Origin: JAYEHL01 sp041653935
GTDB lineage: Bacteria; Chloroflexota; Dehalococcoidia; E44-bin15
DNA length: 64,000 nucleotides
Assembly: GCA_041653935.1 (NCBI GenBank)
Contig: JBAZEO010000001.1
Coordinates: forward strand, 124,001-188,000
Reading direction: 5' to 3'
Made by a program: the position numbers and the translations under genes. The notes under the pieces are model-generated. The model was given only the letters and a program-made list of their open reading frames with translations, was not told the DNA's origin and ran no database searches. Positions 15,666 through 24,397 of the stretch are shown here, piece by piece (within the stretch, counting starts at the first letter, position 1; every line of letters starts with the position of its first letter).

Positions 15666-16253
15666 ATGGATGGTTCTATATATTGCAGTACTATTCAACA
15701 GTCGGATTCTCGTGTTAGAGAAACGAGGAGGAATCGCCTGAACAGGAAATGCGATAGCGACACAAAAACCATGGAATCTATGATCGCCGATCTTTTTGAG
15801 GAATATTACGATAAGGTCGTGCGTTATATATATATCCGTATCAGCGATCAGACGGAAGCCGAGGACCTGGCCGGAGAGGTCTTTCTTAAAGCGTTGAAAT
15901 CCATGGGTTCTTATCGTGGTTCTGCAGAACAACAGAGATTCTGGATATTTAAAATAGCTCGTAACATTGTGATAGATCACTATCGCAAGATGAGCAAACG
16001 AAAGACTGTTAATCTGGATGATGTGGATATAGCTGATCACACTGATGTCGAAGCGATGGTTGAGCGGAGATTACAGATCGGTGAGTTAACCAAAGCTATG
16101 GCACAGTTGACTGAGGCGCAGCGTGAGGTGATAGGCCTACGGTTTTACGCGGGACTGTCATCGGCGGAGACTGCACAGGTGATGGGGAAGAGCAGCGGGG
16201 CGGTCAGGGAGATGCAGTGTGATGCCATACAGAAGCTGCGAAAGCTGATGTGA
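15666..16253 (+). CDS. ECF-family RNA polymerase sigma factor
   Basis: A 195-residue sigma-70 family protein. Region 2 lies at about 42-105 (LFEEYYDKVVRYIYIRI, EAEDLAGEVFLKAL, FWIFKIARNIVIDHYRK) and region 4 at 130-190 (LTEAQREVIGLRFYAGLSSAETAQVMG). The first ~35 residues before the conserved core are not family-like, so an internal ATG at 15771 is a possible start. The gene for a membrane beta-propeller protein follows 25 bases after the stop, in the position normally held by an anti-sigma factor. Confidence 0.9.
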   Translation: MDGSIYCSTIQQSDSRVRETRRNRLNRKCDSDTKTMESMIADLFEEYYDKVVRYIYIRISDQTEAEDLAGEVFLKALKSMGSYRGSAEQQRFWIFKIARNIVIDHYRKMSKRKTVNLDDVDIADHTDVEAMVERRLQIGELTKAMAQLTEAQREVIGLRFYAGLSSAETAQVMGKSSGAVREMQCDAIQKLRKLM

Positions 16254-16278
16254 TGAAGGGAGAGAAGGGGGTGTTGTG

Positions 16279-18507
16279 ATGAGAGACGATTTAGAAAAAA
16301 TACTGGATGAATGCATCGACCGGATGAACAGCGGCGAATCGCTGGAGGATTGTCTTGCCAGCTATCCGGATCGTGCTGAAGAATTGCGTCCATTACTATC
16401 AGCAGTTGGTGCGATTAGAACTGCTGACTTACCTGCTATAAATCAAAAAGCTAAGTCGGCGGCGAAGATCAGGCTTAATGCTGCGTTGGTAGAAAAGAGA
16501 GAGGAGGCTGGAGTTATGAAACGACTGCTCGGAATTTTTACGTTTCAGAAATCAAAGGTATTTGCCACGGTGTCAGTATTGCTGATTGCAGTACTGGTGG
16601 GGGTAAGTGTCTATGCGGTGATGGGAGAGGGGGGTACTGTAGAACCTGGCCAGAATAATGTCGGGACGGCAGGGGTCAGCAATTTCTTATCGCAGGAGGA
16701 GTTTGAGACTTATCTGTCATCCAATTCGCAGTATACAGGCGGTGACAATTGGCGTGGCGGTGTGTTCGCTACGGAAGACTTGAATGTAGTACCTATGCCA
16801 ACTTCAGCAGAAAAATTGGTAGGAGAAGGTGATGATTCCCAGAGGGTCTCAGAAACCAATGTGCAGGTTGTAGGCATAGACGAGCCTGACATAGTTAAGA
16901 CGGACGGCATGAACATCTTCTTCTCCAGGGAAGAATATTATTACTACTATTACGAGGACTATTCTTCCAGCATCATGCCGCCTGAGATGGACAACGGGAT
17001 TGAGATTATCGGGGCGAATCCTGCCATTAATATGTCGGTACTGAGCAATATCGACAGGACAGGGGACCTGCTGCTGCATGATAACACCCTTGCTGTTTTC
17101 ACATGGGATGGAATCTACGGGTACGATGTGTCGGATCCGCAAAATCCTGTCAGCAAGTGGGAGATAACATTCAACTATTCCACCAGCGTGGTTGCGGCCA
17201 GGCTGTATCAGGGCAAGATGTACCTTGTGACGCAGACCTATGTTTACAGCTATGAGCCGCTGCCGATCAGGCCGATGGAGGTCAACAGCAAAGCTGTAGA
17301 ATTGATTTACAGCGACATATACTATCCGACGATACCTTCATATACCGACAGCACTCTGAACGCCATGGTCTTCGATATGGCGAGCGGCGAGCTGGAGGAT
17401 ACGGTGTCATTCGTCGGTGCCTCGTATTCATCGACGATATACATGTCGGGAAGCGCCATCTATATCGGATATTCCTACTCCGAGGACGAGGTGCCATACA
17501 TCATCGAGTTCTGCACCGTGGCGTGCCAGGGCATACTGCCCGATTCGGTGATTGCCGATATCAATACGCTGAACGGGTACGATATCAGCAATGCGGCCAA
17601 GATGACAGAGATAGAGGTCATCATCAGTGAGTACCTGAGTTCCCTGAGTGGTGACGAGATGGTGCAGGTTGAGAATAACATCAGCAATGCATTGCAGGAG
17701 TACTACGCTGAGCATATGAGGGATTTGGAGAAAACCGGCATCGTAAAAATAAGTCTCGATAGCCTTGATATAACGGCAATGGGCAGCGTGCCGGGCAGTT
17801 TGCTGAACCAGTTCTCAATGGATGAATATAACGGCTATCTCAGGGTGGCGACGACCGTAGGCAGCGGGTTCGGCATGTATTACTGGCTGTTCTGGGTCAG
17901 CGGCGAGAGCGCCAACGATATATATGTGCTGGACGGCAATCTGAGCGTTGTCGGTTCGATACAGGGTCTTGGTTTGACAGAGCAGATATATTCGGCAAGG
18001 TTCATTGGTGACAAGGGATATGTCGTAACGTTCAGACAGACCGACCCGTTCTATGTCCTGGACCTGTCTGATCCGATAAACCCACAGCTCAAAGGCGAGT
18101 TGGAGATACCGGGCTACTCGTCCTATCTGCATCCGATATCAGGGGACAGGATGCTGGGCATCGGACAGGAGGATTGGAAGGTAAAGATATCTCTGTTCGA
18201 TGTGCAGAATCCGGAACAGCCCGCGGAATTAGATAAGTACATTCTGGAGGATTCTTGGTCGGATATACTGAACACGCATCATGCCTTCCTGCTGGACGAG
18301 GCTCATGAGATATTCTTCCTGCCGGGAAGCGAGAGCGGTTACATATTCTCCTACGCTGGTAACAGCCTGGAGCTGGTGAAGGTTGTGAGCAACATACAGG
18401 CAACAAGAGCGATTTACATCGATGATAACCTGTATGTGATAGGCGATGACAAGATAGTCGTTGTGAGTGAGCTGGACTGGCAGGTCGTGAACGAACTAGA
18501 GTTCTAA
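16279..18507 (+). CDS. Membrane beta-propeller protein, likely anti-sigma partner
   Basis: A 742-residue protein; ATG chosen after AAGGGGG. Residues 1-80 are a helical cytoplasmic domain (DDLEKILDECIDRMNSGE, SYPDRAEELRPLL) like those found in proteins encoded beside ECF sigma factors. A transmembrane helix (about 91-113) leads to a large exported domain that carries the secreted beta-propeller-family hallmark TNVQVVGIDEPDIVKTDG and repeated blades with LDLSDPINP- and VFDMASGEL-like strands. Adjacent to the ECF gene, it could sense an extracytoplasmic signal and release the sigma factor. The sensing role is inference; the architecture is seen. Confidence 0.85.
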   Translation: MRDDLEKILDECIDRMNSGESLEDCLASYPDRAEELRPLLSAVGAIRTADLPAINQKAKSAAKIRLNAALVEKREEAGVMKRLLGIFTFQKSKVFATVSVLLIAVLVGVSVYAVMGEGGTVEPGQNNVGTAGVSNFLSQEEFETYLSSNSQYTGGDNWRGGVFATEDLNVVPMPTSAEKLVGEGDDSQRVSETNVQVVGIDEPDIVKTDGMNIFFSREEYYYYYYEDYSSSIMPPEMDNGIEIIGANPAINMSVLSNIDRTGDLLLHDNTLAVFTWDGIYGYDVSDPQNPVSKWEITFNYSTSVVAARLYQGKMYLVTQTYVYSYEPLPIRPMEVNSKAVELIYSDIYYPTIPSYTDSTLNAMVFDMASGELEDTVSFVGASYSSTIYMSGSAIYIGYSYSEDEVPYIIEFCTVACQGILPDSVIADINTLNGYDISNAAKMTEIEVIISEYLSSLSGDEMVQVENNISNALQEYYAEHMRDLEKTGIVKISLDSLDITAMGSVPGSLLNQFSMDEYNGYLRVATTVGSGFGMYYWLFWVSGESANDIYVLDGNLSVVGSIQGLGLTEQIYSARFIGDKGYVVTFRQTDPFYVLDLSDPINPQLKGELEIPGYSSYLHPISGDRMLGIGQEDWKVKISLFDVQNPEQPAELDKYILEDSWSDILNTHHAFLLDEAHEIFFLPGSESGYIFSYAGNSLELVKVVSNIQATRAIYIDDNLYVIGDDKIVVVSELDWQVVNELEF

Positions 18508-18528
18508 CCTGATTAAAGATTTCCAAAA

Positions 18529-18565
18529 AGCCCTTTGCAGTGTGATAGCCGCGAAGGGCTTTTTA
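18529..18565 (+). terminator. Intrinsic terminator after beta-propeller gene
   Basis: A 7-bp stem AGCCCTT / AAGGGCT (loop 18 bases with further GC/GC pairing) followed by TTTTT, 22 bases after the stop. Its position between convergent genes lets it also act against read-through from the other strand. Confidence 0.75.
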
Positions 18566-18585
18566 TTTGTGTCGTTCAAAAGGGT

Positions 18586-20262
18586 CTATTCTCTTCGAGC
18601 GTTCCTTTTTAAAACGTCTTTCTGTTGCTGCATGCCTTTCAGGCTTTTCTCGCAGAATATCTTGTTGCCTGATAAATCCGTCTCGCAGTAGTACATAGCG
18701 GTCGAAATTGTGGAAGGCGTGGGTGTGAATATCTGCACTTGCTCAGGGATCAGCTTTAATTCCGTCGACATGAAATCTCTGAGTAACTGCATGTGGCGTA
18801 TGGTGCATCCGGGATGAGCGGCGATAAGGTAGTAGGTCAAAAAACATTGCTTGCCCGACTCGCTGCATGCGCTATCGAACATGGTTTTGAATTTCATGAG
18901 CGTTTCGGCAGGAGGTTTGTTCATAAGTTCAAGAACTTTGTTGTCGCAATGCTCAGGGGCGAGTTTGATCTGTCCGGATACATGATGCTTCACAAGTTGC
19001 TCGAAATAACGTTTGCCATTTTCCTTGTCAGCAATGACCATATCGTGGCGGATGCCGGATGAGATGAATACCTTTTTAACTTTTGGGATATCAATCAGAT
19101 TTTTCATAAGCTCTAATTGTTCTTTATGACCGAACTTTAGATTTGGGCATATCTTCGGCACAAGACAATGCTTCCTGCTGCAAACCCAGCCTTTTTTGCA
19201 TGTCGCGCCATACATGTTGGCCGTAGGACCGCCAATATCGTAGATGATGCCGTTGAAGCCCGGTCTCCGCGCGATTCGCGTTGCTTCATCTGCAATGGAC
19301 TTGATGCTGCGAGAGATAACGTTTTGTCCCTGATGGACTGCGATGGAGCAGAAGCTGCAGTTGCCGAAGCATCCTCTATGCGTCGTTATTGACTGTTTTA
19401 TAGTTTCAAGAGCTCTGACTTCTCCTGTTTTGTAGTATGGGTGTACGTCGTACTCGAAGTCGAGATCCGATATTTCGTCGAGTTCCTCTGTCGACAGCAA
19501 AGGCTGGGGCGGATTATGGATGAGGAACCTGTCGCCATGCTTCTGGGTGAAGCCGATATCGACATCATCTACTTTATTGTGAAATAGTTTTGCCATCTGT
19601 AAAAATGATTCTTTGTTCGTCGATGCTTCCTCAAAAGAGGGAAGCATTACATACTTATCGATAGTGTTGTTGGATATATAGCAGATGCCTCTGAGCTGTT
19701 TCCAGTCGGAGCCTTCTTTCAGCGCTTGTGCCAGCTCGATAATGGTTTTTTCTGCCATGCCGTAGGCCAGGATATCAGCTTTAGAATCGAACAGGATAGA
19801 GCGGCGGATAGCGTTATCCCAGTAATCGTAGTGGGCTATGCGGCGCAAGCTCGCCTCGATTCCTCCGGGGACGATCGGTACAGTGTTCTTGAAGTGCTGT
19901 CTGATGAGATTGGTGTAGACTATCGTTGCGCGATTGGGTCGTATATTTATGCCTCCCGGAGTGTAGTCGTCCTGCTTGCGGAATTTCTTTACCGGAGTGT
20001 AATTTGCCACCATGGAATCTATGCATCCGGCCGTTACACCCCAGAATAAACGCGGCTCACCGAGGCGGGTAATATCCTTACCGTTATTAGTCGATGGCTG
20101 GGCAATGATCGCGGTTTTGAAGCCATGTTTAAGCAGATACTTCCCGATTACGGCTACACCGATATATGGACTATCGATGTATGTATCCCCGGTGATGAGG
20201 ATAACATCGGGCCTTTCCCATCCAAGCGATGCGATCTCTTTTTCAGTGGTCGGCAGAAACAT
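18586..20262 (-). CDS. YgiQ-family radical SAM protein
   Basis: A 558-residue protein with an N-terminal B12-binding-like segment (DVILITGDTYIDSP), the TTHRGCFGNCSFCSI motif (Cys-x3-Cys-x2-Cys, about residue 300) that binds the radical SAM [4Fe-4S] cluster, and the YgiQ-specific Cys-rich insert around CKKGWVCSRKHCLVPKICP. Length and order match the UPF0313/YgiQ family. The reaction is not established for the family. It is a single gene, convergent with the beta-propeller gene. Confidence 0.92.
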   Translation of the reverse strand: MFLPTTEKEIASLGWERPDVILITGDTYIDSPYIGVAVIGKYLLKHGFKTAIIAQPSTNNGKDITRLGEPRLFWGVTAGCIDSMVANYTPVKKFRKQDDYTPGGINIRPNRATIVYTNLIRQHFKNTVPIVPGGIEASLRRIAHYDYWDNAIRRSILFDSKADILAYGMAEKTIIELAQALKEGSDWKQLRGICYISNNTIDKYVMLPSFEEASTNKESFLQMAKLFHNKVDDVDIGFTQKHGDRFLIHNPPQPLLSTEELDEISDLDFEYDVHPYYKTGEVRALETIKQSITTHRGCFGNCSFCSIAVHQGQNVISRSIKSIADEATRIARRPGFNGIIYDIGGPTANMYGATCKKGWVCSRKHCLVPKICPNLKFGHKEQLELMKNLIDIPKVKKVFISSGIRHDMVIADKENGKRYFEQLVKHHVSGQIKLAPEHCDNKVLELMNKPPAETLMKFKTMFDSACSESGKQCFLTYYLIAAHPGCTIRHMQLLRDFMSTELKLIPEQVQIFTPTPSTISTAMYYCETDLSGNKIFCEKSLKGMQQQKDVLKRNARRE

Positions 20263-20390
20263 CGAAATATAGTCCTGATAAAAGGATAACCAACTTGCCC
20301 GGCAATATCAAATTACGGAATCGATGGCGTGGTTTATTTGTTATATAATGTGTTTATTCAGTAAAGAGTTGTGTCCTGTGAGGAGTCAAT

Positions 20391-20717
20391 ATGCCTGCGA
20401 AGGAAGACTGGGACTGGTCCAGCTGGAAGCATAAAAAGAGCAGATTCCTCTGCCCGTACTGCGGCAATGATACTATCAGCTATGACACCTTCAATAAATC
20501 CTGGAGATGCATGAAGTGTGAGGAGTCCTTTATACGTCCGTCAAAGCGCGCTCCAGGTTTTATAAAAGTATTAAGCGTTTTAATGGGTTGGATAGTAACA
20601 ATTGTTGGAGTTGCATATTTAATAAGATATGATCCATATTGGGTTGGAATTATTATAATAGCTGTAGGGGTATTGATAAGCGTCCTTGCACTGGCGCTGG
20701 TAATGCGCTGGCGTTAG
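20391..20717 (+). CDS. Zinc-ribbon protein with two membrane helices
   Basis: A 108-residue protein with a good ribosome site (GAGGAG). Residues 20-45 contain CPYCGNDT and CMKCEESF, a zinc ribbon, followed by two hydrophobic helices (about 57-78 and 83-104). The topology suggests a small inner-membrane protein with the ribbon in the cytoplasm. No function recognised. It lies 10 bases upstream of another small gene and is probably co-transcribed. Confidence 0.75.
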   Translation: MPAKEDWDWSSWKHKKSRFLCPYCGNDTISYDTFNKSWRCMKCEESFIRPSKRAPGFIKVLSVLMGWIVTIVGVAYLIRYDPYWVGIIIIAVGVLISVLALALVMRWR

Positions 20718-20727
20718 AGAGGGGATT

Positions 20728-21057
20728 ATGAACAAGAAAATCTACAGTAAGCTCATAGAGGTGGCGAAAAAAGACACCGTCATTTATGAAAGTGATCTTG
20801 CCAAAGCAGCCGGTATGAACATGAGTTTGCCTCATGAAAGGCGTGAATTGGACAGGCAGCTTGACGAGATCAACAGCTATGAGCGTGAGCAGGGCCATCC
20901 GGTGCTATCGGCAGTGGTGATTCAAAAAGAGAGCCATATACCGAATAGACACTTCTTTGAATTCTGCAGGGACGCAGGCTTGCTCAAAGGCGGCGATGAA
21001 GACGAATTCTACATCAGAGAACTGCGCAATGTCCATGTATTCTGGGCTTCGCACTAG
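20728..21057 (+). CDS. Small protein of unknown function, likely soluble
   Basis: A 109-residue soluble protein, GAGGGG ribosome site. The middle (ESDLAKAAGMNM-LPHERRELDRQLDEIN and HPVLSAVVI) resembles helical DNA-associated or restriction-endonuclease-linked proteins of phages and genomic islands, but I cannot assign a family. Its stop codon abuts the stop of the convergent gene at 21058 with no gap. Confidence 0.65.
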   Translation: MNKKIYSKLIEVAKKDTVIYESDLAKAAGMNMSLPHERRELDRQLDEINSYEREQGHPVLSAVVIQKESHIPNRHFFEFCRDAGLLKGGDEDEFYIRELRNVHVFWASH

Positions 21058-21270
21058 TTATACGCGCACTATCCCGGCTTCACAATTGTGATTAGGGCAA
21101 GGTCTTACACCGGTGCCGTTGCACACTTTACAAGTTTCATTTGGCTGCGCGCTCGAATCGATTAATTTATGAATAGTCCTTGTGCCTTTGCCGCCGCAGA
21201 ACCGGCAAACGATAACGCTTTTACCATCACAATTGCCGCATGTGCAATGGCCTAATCTTAATAATGACAT
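21058..21270 (-). CDS. Small DnaJ-type zinc-finger protein
   Basis: A 70-residue protein; ATG set by GAGGTATCAT just upstream. It consists of DnaJ central-domain-like repeats: CTCGNCDG, CRFCGGKG, CKVCNGTG and CPNHNC. There is no J domain, so it is not a DnaJ. Such isolated CXXCXGXG proteins may bind zinc and unfolded proteins; the role here is unknown. Confidence 0.7.
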   Translation of the reverse strand: MSLLRLGHCTCGNCDGKSVIVCRFCGGKGTRTIHKLIDSSAQPNETCKVCNGTGVRPCPNHNCEAGIVRV

Positions 21271-21424
21271 ATGATACCTCAGCTCTAGAATTTTCCGATT
21301 ACATAAAACAGAAAATTGAAGTAATTTACTACAACGCGGCGTGTTTGTCAAGAGGTAACGGCGGGGTAAAAAGTATTTTGGGGTCATTATGTGGTAGTGA
21401 GGAAGCAAGGCTCGGTTTTGTTGC

Positions 21425-21480
21425 AGCAAATAAAAAGCGTCCCTGGGGGGACTCGAACCCCGGCAGTCTTCTAAGCGATT
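21425..21480 (-). repeat. Duplicated 3' end of tRNA-Arg(TCT)
   Basis: Thirty-six bases (21425-21460) are identical to 52218-52253, which covers the T-arm and acceptor 3' strand of the intact tRNA-Arg plus 13 bases beyond it. No 5' half, D-arm or matching acceptor strand exists here, so it is not a working tRNA. On the minus strand a ribosome-site-like AGGAGGTG and a 7-codon frame run into it. It has the geometry of an att-site duplicate, in direct orientation on the 3' side of the tRNA. The rest of the 461-base gap (21271-21731) contains only the promoter described below. Confidence 0.8.
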
Positions 21481-21650
21481 GGTCCATTTTTCATAATTTT
21501 ACACCTCCTCATTGTTTCCGAGATATATAGGTACTATTATCGCGGCGCAGGGCAATATTTTGAATATACATGCCAACCATGATCGCATCCAAGCTATACA
21601 TGATATCCGATAGTTTGTGCCGATTTTTAGGTACATCCTGTAGGAAGACA

Positions 21651-21678
21651 TTGACAAAAGTAGAAAGTGTGATATCAT
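21651..21678 (+). promoter_or_regulatory. Sigma-A promoter of the ATP-grasp gene
   Basis: TTGACA and TATCAT separated by 16 bases, about 55 bases upstream of the start codon at 21732. Confidence 0.7.
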
Positions 21679-21680
21679 TA

Positions 21681-21709
21681 TAACGGCATACGGAAAGCGG
21701 TTGCCGTTA
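21681..21709. promoter_or_regulatory. Candidate repressor operator at the transcription start
   Basis: A perfect 8-bp inverted repeat TAACGGCA / TGCCGTTA with a 13-base spacer, placed just downstream of the -10 box where a bound repressor would block initiation. The core CGGAAAGCGGTTGCCGT recurs with one change at the same promoter position upstream of hisF (on the opposite strand). Confidence 0.6.
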
Positions 21710-21731
21710 GCCTGTTGACGAAAAGGTAAGG

Positions 21732-24365
21732 GTGAAAACAGTAATGCAATCGGTTAGCTCTAAAATGGTCGGCAGCGGCCTTCCGCTGCTGGATGATCTT
21801 CTGCAAGGGCTGAGGCTGGGAGACAACGTCGTATGGCAGCTCGACAGCCTGGAAGATTATCCCTTCTTTGCGGAAACGCTCATCAAACATGCGATGCAGA
21901 ATGATGCTAAATGCGTTTATGTGCGTTTTGCTCCGCACGCGCCAGTAGTGAAGTCGAGACACGGTCTCGTCGTCGTGAATATAGATCCGGGACAGGGATT
22001 CGATTACTTCAGCGGCGAGGTTTTCCGTTTGATCGAGGAGATGGGGAAGGGCGTTTATTTCATATTCGATAACCTGTCGGCGCTGGTGGACGAATGGGCT
22101 ACCGATGAACTGCTGGTGAATTTCTTCCAGATCACATGCCCGCACCTCTTCGAAATGGATGATGTGGCCTACTTTTCCCTCAGAAGGGAGCAGCACGGGC
22201 AGAGCGCTGTTTCGCGTATACGCGCCGTTACACAGATACTCATAGATGTCTATCATGTCAGCGGCAATAAATATATACATCCATTAAAAGTGCAGTGGCG
22301 CCATTCCCCGGAGATGTTCCTGCCGCACAAAATGGGGGCCGCGGAATGGGAGCCGGTCGTTCGCAGCGGTGAAGCCGCCTCCGTGCTGAACGCCGCCAGC
22401 AGAAGCGTCGTCAGCCTGAAGAAAACATCCATTGCCCCCTGGGACAGGGTTTATCGCAGGCTGGTGCATTACCAGGGCCTCGGGCAGGATTCGCCTGAGA
22501 TCGGCAGTGAGACAGCGCTTTTAAAGGACGAGCTTGCGCGAATGATGATCGGCAGCCACAGGAAACTGATCCATCTGTCAAATAAATACATGACCGTAGG
22601 CGATCTGTTCGATATCAGGGACCGCATCATAGGCTCGGGGCGTATCGGCGGCAAGTCGGCAGGCATGCTCATGGCCCGCGCCGTCTTATCTGCGAGTACG
22701 AATAGTTCCGGATTTAAACAGATACTTGAGGAGCATGACTCATTCTATATAGGTTCCGATGTCTTTTTCACATTCCTGGTTAACAACGGGCTGTTCGAAC
22801 TCAGGCTGCAGCTTTCGGAAGAAGAAAAACTTTCATGGGATGACTTTGCCGAGGTGGAAAAAAGGTTTCTCAACGGCAAATTCCAGCCGGATGTTATGGA
22901 ACAGTTCAGGGAGATGCTGGACTACTACGGGCAGGCTCCGATAATTGTCCGTTCATCCAGTCTACTGGAGGACGGATTCAATGACGCGTTCGCCGGCAAA
23001 TACCGCAGTGAATTCTGCCCTAACCAGGGCGGCCCGGAGGAAAGGCTGGAAGTATTCTTACGAGCAGTGAAACTGGTATACGCGAGCGCGCTCAATCCGG
23101 ATGCCCTTTCCTATAGACGAAGACGCGGCTTGGACGAGGGCGACGAGCAGATGGCAATACTGGTGCAGCGCGTGTCGGGCATGCCGTATAAAGAATACTT
23201 TTTCCCGACACTGGCCGGAGTGGCGTTCTCTCGGAACCTGTACGCATGGACGGACCGCATCGATCCTAATAAGGGGATGATACGACTGGTATTCGGGCTC
23301 GGCACCCGCGCCGTCAATCGCGTAAGCGGGGACTATCCCAGAATGATCGCCGTGAGCCATCCCGAGCTGCGTCCTGAGGCCGGCATGGAGGTAGCCAAGT
23401 ACGCGCAGAGGCTGGTCGATGAGCTCAATTTGAAAGCTAATAAATTTGAGACGCTGTCTTTCAACGAGGTAATCAGCGACAGGGATTATCCGGGGCTGGC
23501 CATGATTACATCCGAGATTGATGACGGGTATGTACGCGACATCCCTTCGTCTTCATCTGCTCGCTCGGATCTTGTACTGACGTTCAATAATCTGATCAGG
23601 AAGACGAAGCTTGTCGGCATAATGAGGGAAGTACTGGCCACGCTTGAACAGGCGTGGGGCCAGCCGATCGATATCGAGTTCACCGCTTACTTTAATGAAA
23701 AAGGTGATATTAGTATCAACCTGCTGCAGTGCCGGGCGCTGCACGTGCCCAGGGCCAGCGGCATCGAGGTGCATATACCGGAGGATATTCCTTCCGATAA
23801 AGTGCTGTTCGCTTCGGAGCGCACCATCAGCGCGGGCGTGGTGGATGATATCAGGCACATAATTTTCATCGAACCGAGGAAATATGCCGAGGCTGCGCTC
23901 GACAGGAAGAGATCACTGGGGCGGGTCATAGGCATGCTCAACGAACGCCTCGGCCAGATGGAAGGCAGGATAATGGCCATCGGGCCGGGCAGGTGGGGCA
24001 GCAATAACATAGATTTAGGTGTGAACGTGACTTATGCCGAGATAGACAATATCTCCGTTCTAGTGGAGGTAGGGCGTGAGGAATCGGGGCTGAAGCCGGA
24101 GTTCTCATATGGAACGCACTTCTTCCAGGATCTTGTGGAGTCTGACATCCTGTATGTTCCGGTCTACCCCGGCGATGATAAAAGCAGGTTCAACAGGGAA
24201 TTTTTCTATAATGCGAAAAACATATTCACGGACTTATTGCCGAATTACAGGGAATTCGAGGATCTAGTAAGTGTCATTAACGTGCCGGAAAGCGGCAGCG
24301 GACCGGCCAGGCTGTTAGCCGACCCGCAGACACACAAAGCCATATGCATATTGTATACACCTTGA
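21732..24365 (+). CDS. Degenerate KaiC-like/PEP-synthase ATP-grasp protein
   Basis: An 877-residue protein with a GTG start (ATG at 21744 is possible). Residues 5-230 resemble a KaiC/RecA-type domain (GSGLPLLDDLLQGL) but the P-loop place reads GDNVVWQL, so nucleotide binding there is doubtful. Residues 285-670 are the ATP-grasp domain of pyruvate phosphate dikinase/PEP synthase (IGGKSAGMLMARA, PIIVRSSSLLEDGFNDAFAG, GLGTRAV, LLQCRAL). The phosphohistidine swivel domain and the PEP/pyruvate barrel are absent; instead a C-terminal segment carries GPGRWGSNNIDLGVNVTYAE. It therefore cannot run the full PEP-synthase reaction. It opens the nitrogen block and may be a phosphotransfer regulator; this is inference. 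Confidence 0.8.
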   Translation: MKTVMQSVSSKMVGSGLPLLDDLLQGLRLGDNVVWQLDSLEDYPFFAETLIKHAMQNDAKCVYVRFAPHAPVVKSRHGLVVVNIDPGQGFDYFSGEVFRLIEEMGKGVYFIFDNLSALVDEWATDELLVNFFQITCPHLFEMDDVAYFSLRREQHGQSAVSRIRAVTQILIDVYHVSGNKYIHPLKVQWRHSPEMFLPHKMGAAEWEPVVRSGEAASVLNAASRSVVSLKKTSIAPWDRVYRRLVHYQGLGQDSPEIGSETALLKDELARMMIGSHRKLIHLSNKYMTVGDLFDIRDRIIGSGRIGGKSAGMLMARAVLSASTNSSGFKQILEEHDSFYIGSDVFFTFLVNNGLFELRLQLSEEEKLSWDDFAEVEKRFLNGKFQPDVMEQFREMLDYYGQAPIIVRSSSLLEDGFNDAFAGKYRSEFCPNQGGPEERLEVFLRAVKLVYASALNPDALSYRRRRGLDEGDEQMAILVQRVSGMPYKEYFFPTLAGVAFSRNLYAWTDRIDPNKGMIRLVFGLGTRAVNRVSGDYPRMIAVSHPELRPEAGMEVAKYAQRLVDELNLKANKFETLSFNEVISDRDYPGLAMITSEIDDGYVRDIPSSSSARSDLVLTFNNLIRKTKLVGIMREVLATLEQAWGQPIDIEFTAYFNEKGDISINLLQCRALHVPRASGIEVHIPEDIPSDKVLFASERTISAGVVDDIRHIIFIEPRKYAEAALDRKRSLGRVIGMLNERLGQMEGRIMAIGPGRWGSNNIDLGVNVTYAEIDNISVLVEVGREESGLKPEFSYGTHFFQDLVESDILYVPVYPGDDKSRFNREFFYNAKNIFTDLLPNYREFEDLVSVINVPESGSGPARLLADPQTHKAICILYTP

Positions 24366-24397
24366 GGATAGAGAGGGTTAAAAAGGAGGCAAATAAA

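Noticed and set aside
21425..21540. Possible tmRNA or second tRNA on the minus strand
   Set aside because: Only the T-arm and acceptor 3' strand are present. No matching 5' acceptor strand, D-arm or tmRNA pseudoknots occur upstream, and the preceding 7-codon frame does not end like a tmRNA tag.
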